DNA from: Simplicillium sp. C3G150-2
Lineage: Eukaryota > Ascomycota > Sordariomycetes > Hypocreales > Cordycipitaceae
Reading direction: 5' to 3'
Assembly: GCA_022702485.1 (NCBI GenBank)
Contig: JAJIYY010000001.1
Coordinates: 1,426,001-1,490,000, forward strand
Length of the DNA: 64,000 bases
The first letter of the stretch is position 1, and each line of letters opens with the position of its first letter. Below the pieces are notes generated by a model. It was not told the DNA's origin, did no database searches, and saw nothing but the letters and a program-made list of their open reading frames with translations. Positions 61,117-64,000 of the stretch are shown here, piece by piece. Both the position numbers and the translations under genes were made by a program.

Positions 61117-61579
61117 TTGTGGCTGATAGTCTTTTTTGTGGTCTGCGGGAAGCTTCCTCGTATTTGCATAGGAAGGGGGCCCATGACAACTAGCACAGGA
61201 AGCAATGAGCTGATTGTAGACAAAAAACTTTCCCTCGAGATAATCGGAGCGATAGATCAAAAGTACATTCGACGAATCATAAGAAAAACTCCGGACATGG
61301 TACAACAAAGAGAGACGCCACTTAGTGTAGTATCCCCTCGGGCGGACTGACCGCGGGGGGCAAATCAGAATCGAAGATGCCTAAAGATGTGCATAATAGT
61401 AGGATGGATATGCATACAGTGTAACAAGTGTAAAGTAAGGGTTCGCATTGCCACCATCTTACCTCAGAGGATTACAAGTTACCGGCACCGAAGAGGGCGA
61501 CTATGCCGTCAACAGGCAGCCGTTTTCGTTCTCTTTTTGGCGCATTCAGCAATTACGTTAATGAATGAGCCTTGCGAAC

Positions 61580-61611
61580 AATAGGCTTTGTCAGAGCATA
61601 ATAGGCTTTGT
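61580..61611. repeat. 12-bp direct repeat, 20-bp period
   Basis: AATAGGCTTTGT occurs at 61580-61591 and again at 61600-61611, separated by 8 bp. No function is suggested. Confidence 0.85.
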
Positions 61612-62655
61612 GTTAGAAGAAAGAAGGGATTTGCAGAGCAACCGAAAAAGCGACAAGTGAGACAACGGTACGTAATTCTGGTTGGCTGGCGGCTCAACTG
61701 CCATGCCTTGCATCCAAGTCGAACCCATGCCAGGCAAGCCCAAAACGAGACAAGCCCCAAAGCCACAAGTGCAACGGCGACTGTTGACTGGCTCGTTGAG
61801 GATTATTTTGGGGGCAGACGTCGAACTGCGTGGTGTGGTGGTGCTCAGGGAGAGAAGAAAGGGATAACACCAGAGGCAGCACCAAGCCAGCGTTGCTAGC
61901 ACCACCTGCACCGCCAAGTCGTGGAGCGTGACCCTTGGCCTGGGGTGGGCCTGGGGCCCTAGCTTCTCTCAACTCATCCCCCACCAGACACGCTAATTTA
62001 GTGCAGACCCCACCACCAAGATGCACAGTAAGGCCCACGGTGCTGCACTGTGCTGCCACAGTAGGCGAGTGGGTGGGTGCCCTGCCATTTGCTGTGGAAC
62101 GCCCAGCATACCTTACCGCCGCTGGGCCAAGCTGCCAGGCACGCCAGCCGCTATTATACAAGAGACATCCAGCCCACCACCTTCATTTTTGGTCTCTTCA
62201 CCACCAGTCCTTTTCTTCTTTTTCTTTGCAAGAGGGACCTTGTTCGGTGCTGGTTTCATTGTTGTCTTTGGCTACATTCCTTTGCCAAAAACTTTCTTTC
62301 TCTTCACTTCTCCGTATCCTTTTGTGCCTTTCCCCCTTCTGTTCTTGGCCCTCCAAAACCATTCACTTGGGTTTTGCTGCTGTGTGTGTTTCGAACCCCT
62401 TCTCCCTTGCTTCACCTTAGACTACACCTCCCGCCAACCTTCTTTTCTGCCACCGTCTTCGTTCCAGACGAAAAAAGCATACACACCGCGTTACATCACC
62501 CTTTTTTGGACAAGTCTGCGACCTGTCTTGTCTCGCCACCATTCTTCCCTTTGCTAGTGCCGCTAGCTTTTCTGCCCTTGTTTTACCAACCGCCTCCGTA
62601 CAATACGGCGACTACCAGAGTACAATTCCAGGCGGTGGACAAGACCTACCACACC

Positions 62656-63726
62656 ATGTCAGCTATGACACACTCGCCTACCTCAGGCGATCTCATTCCA
62701 GACGCCAACGACGCCGCGTTGCAGAATTCTACTGCTGCTACGGCTGCTTATAATACCTCGTCCGTCTCCGAACCCACTCAAGAATCCTCCCCTCGATCTT
62801 CAGATACCACCAACGACGACGAAATTCAATCAACTACATCCGACGACATGCTATCTATTCACTCCAAGGAAAGCGACTCGCTCATGGCTCCAGCGCTACC
62901 AGTAAAGAGTGCCATGAGAGCGTCCCGACTCTTAGCCACCTTGCCAGACAAGCTTGCTGAAGACCGTCCCGTTCTTACAGCTGCTGCTCCCCATATCCTC
63001 TACCTGTCTTCCGAAGAAGATGCTTCTTCATCTGCTGATGAGTACTCCGACTTTGATGACTTCGACTCAGACACCGAATCCACCGGCAGCAAGCACTCTC
63101 GCAAGTCTAGCTACGAAGACACTGCCCGCATCGTCTCCGTCATCTTTTCCGGAAAGCCATCCATGATCACCCTTGCTCCCCGATCCAACTCTACCACCAC
63201 TCTTCGGCCACGCAATGCCAGCCTGCACAGGACATCTACTGTTCCCGCTCTCTGGAAGGAACGCTCAAACTCTACTAGTTCATCGAGTGGCTTCCCGCAT
63301 CCTCCCCGCTCAAGCAGCATGGCCACAGAACAAAAGCGATCTACCTTCCTCCGAGTCGACCCCTTTGCCAGCAAGCCCGACTCTGACGACGTTGAGAGAC
63401 CCAAGACTCCCAAGACTCCCACTGCCATGTTCAAGAGAACATTGAGCCTGGTCAAGAAGCGAAGCAAGCCTTCACTCAACCAAAGCTTCTCTATGCGTGA
63501 GGGCGAAGTCTCACGTATGGAGCAAGTCGGCGAGGAGGACGAAGACGCTGCATCACAGACTTCTGAAAGCTCCAAGGGCACGCAAGAGGCTGTCAGCTAC
63601 CATGAGATCATCAAGCTAGCCAAGAAGAACGCCAAGTCTGCTCCCCAATCGTCTGGTCCCCAGTCACCGAACAGTGCGAAAGAGAGAATTTTCTCCATGT
63701 CCAAGAGAATGAGCGTTCGAGTATAG
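62656..63726 (+). CDS. Conserved-looking protein of unknown function, Ser-rich and disordered
   Basis: A single exon of 356 residues. The start chosen is the first ATG in the open frame (MSAMTHSPTSGDL), directly after a long C/T-rich leader. No enzyme domain is recognised. The protein is rich in Ser, Thr, Asp and Glu. An acidic patch (SSEEDASSSADEYSDFDDFD) is followed by a region with basic and proline-containing motifs, for example ARIVSVIFSGKPSMITL, TLSLVKKRSKPSLNQSF and YHEIIKLAKKN. Multiple SP/TP and RxxS sites suggest phosphorylation. It resembles uncharacterised disordered proteins common in filamentous ascomycetes. I assign no function. The final SMSKRMSVRV is basic. Confidence 0.75.
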   Translation: MSAMTHSPTSGDLIPDANDAALQNSTAATAAYNTSSVSEPTQESSPRSSDTTNDDEIQSTTSDDMLSIHSKESDSLMAPALPVKSAMRASRLLATLPDKLAEDRPVLTAAAPHILYLSSEEDASSSADEYSDFDDFDSDTESTGSKHSRKSSYEDTARIVSVIFSGKPSMITLAPRSNSTTTLRPRNASLHRTSTVPALWKERSNSTSSSSGFPHPPRSSSMATEQKRSTFLRVDPFASKPDSDDVERPKTPKTPTAMFKRTLSLVKKRSKPSLNQSFSMREGEVSRMEQVGEEDEDAASQTSESSKGTQEAVSYHEIIKLAKKNAKSAPQSSGPQSPNSAKERIFSMSKRMSVRV

Positions 63727-64000
63727 CTGACAACGCCTCACTTTTGACGACCTGTATTATGATACTTTCTTCTTGCCACTTTTTCTTTTGATTGAGCTTA
63801 GCGATTCTGGTTTTTAGCGGCGTTTTTCTCCACAGCATGCCTGGCATGGCACAGCATTTGTTATACCGACTACAGTACGGAACATTATTGGATTATCATT
63901 ATTGGGAATTTGAATATGGGCGTTTACACGGGCATGACAGAATGGAACACTCATGACTCTGGCGTTTTCACATTGACACTACTAGCCCGGTGAATTTATC
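63727..64000. other. 3' flank to the right edge
   Basis: 274 bp after the last stop. It is T-rich at 63750-63790 and AT-rich near 63880-63920, consistent with a 3' UTR. No gene start is visible before the edge. Confidence 0.5.

Larger units (their letters stand above)
57995..62655. other. Long intergenic region, 4.7 kb
   Basis: No complete gene is supported. 57995-58200 is the F-box gene 3' flank. 58200-60900 contains only short frames of random composition. A short membrane-protein-like frame is at 60917-61116 (listed separately), and a direct repeat is at 61580-61611. From about 62160 to 62650 the plus strand is strongly C/T-rich, the promoter and leader of the next gene. Its reading frame is open from 62077 into that gene, but without an upstream ATG. 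Confidence 0.45.

Overview
The window is nuclear DNA of a filamentous ascomycete (Pezizomycotina). Evidence for this is short introns (mostly 47-220 nt) with GT...CTAAC/CTGAC...AG signals, pyrimidine-rich tracts before start codons, five introns in the actin gene and clear fungal-type orthologues throughout. A Sordariomycete, perhaps Hypocrealean, host fits best, but I cannot fix the species. No virus, transposon ORF, CRISPR array, rRNA or convincing tRNA was found.

Layout, left to right. 0-10 kb: the 5' end of a FES1-like Hsp70 exchange factor, act1, a GGQ-domain mitochondrial release-factor-like gene, a serine palmitoyltransferase small-subunit gene, then the head-to-head pair elp2/urm1. 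11.8-13.3 kb: an AZF1-like C2H2 regulator. 13.3-27.7 kb: about 14.4 kb in which I find no gene, with a few simple repeats. 27.7-31.1 kb: flx1 (mitochondrial FAD/folate carrier), a very fragmented tom7 (five exons of 27-47 nt) and hsh49 (SF3b subunit). 31.5-51.2 kb: mau2/scc4 cohesin loader with a very long Q/P-rich N-terminus, cyk3, a germinal-centre (Sid1/SepL/MST1-like) kinase, rai1 with an 8-nt microexon, a chromodomain protein with an Hda2/3-like region and coiled coil, and cox6. 52.7-63.7 kb: an ELO2/3-type elongase, an F-box protein and a low-complexity protein of unknown function.

The content is mainly conserved housekeeping. Functional links are: elp2 and urm1 (the two arms of mcm5s2U34 wobble-uridine modification) share a 269-bp divergent promoter; the SPT small subunit and the elongase both feed sphingolipid synthesis; the release-factor-like protein, flx1, tom7 and cox6 are mitochondrial; mau2, cyk3 and the SIN-type kinase act in chromosome segregation and septation. 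Several genes were assembled by joining exons by hand. All joined frames close exactly, but splice sites are predictions without transcript support. I saw no clearly new multi-gene system. The features most worth checking are the gene desert, the rai1 microexon, the elp2/urm1 arrangement, the Q-rich cohesin loader and the chromodomain/Hda2-3 protein.
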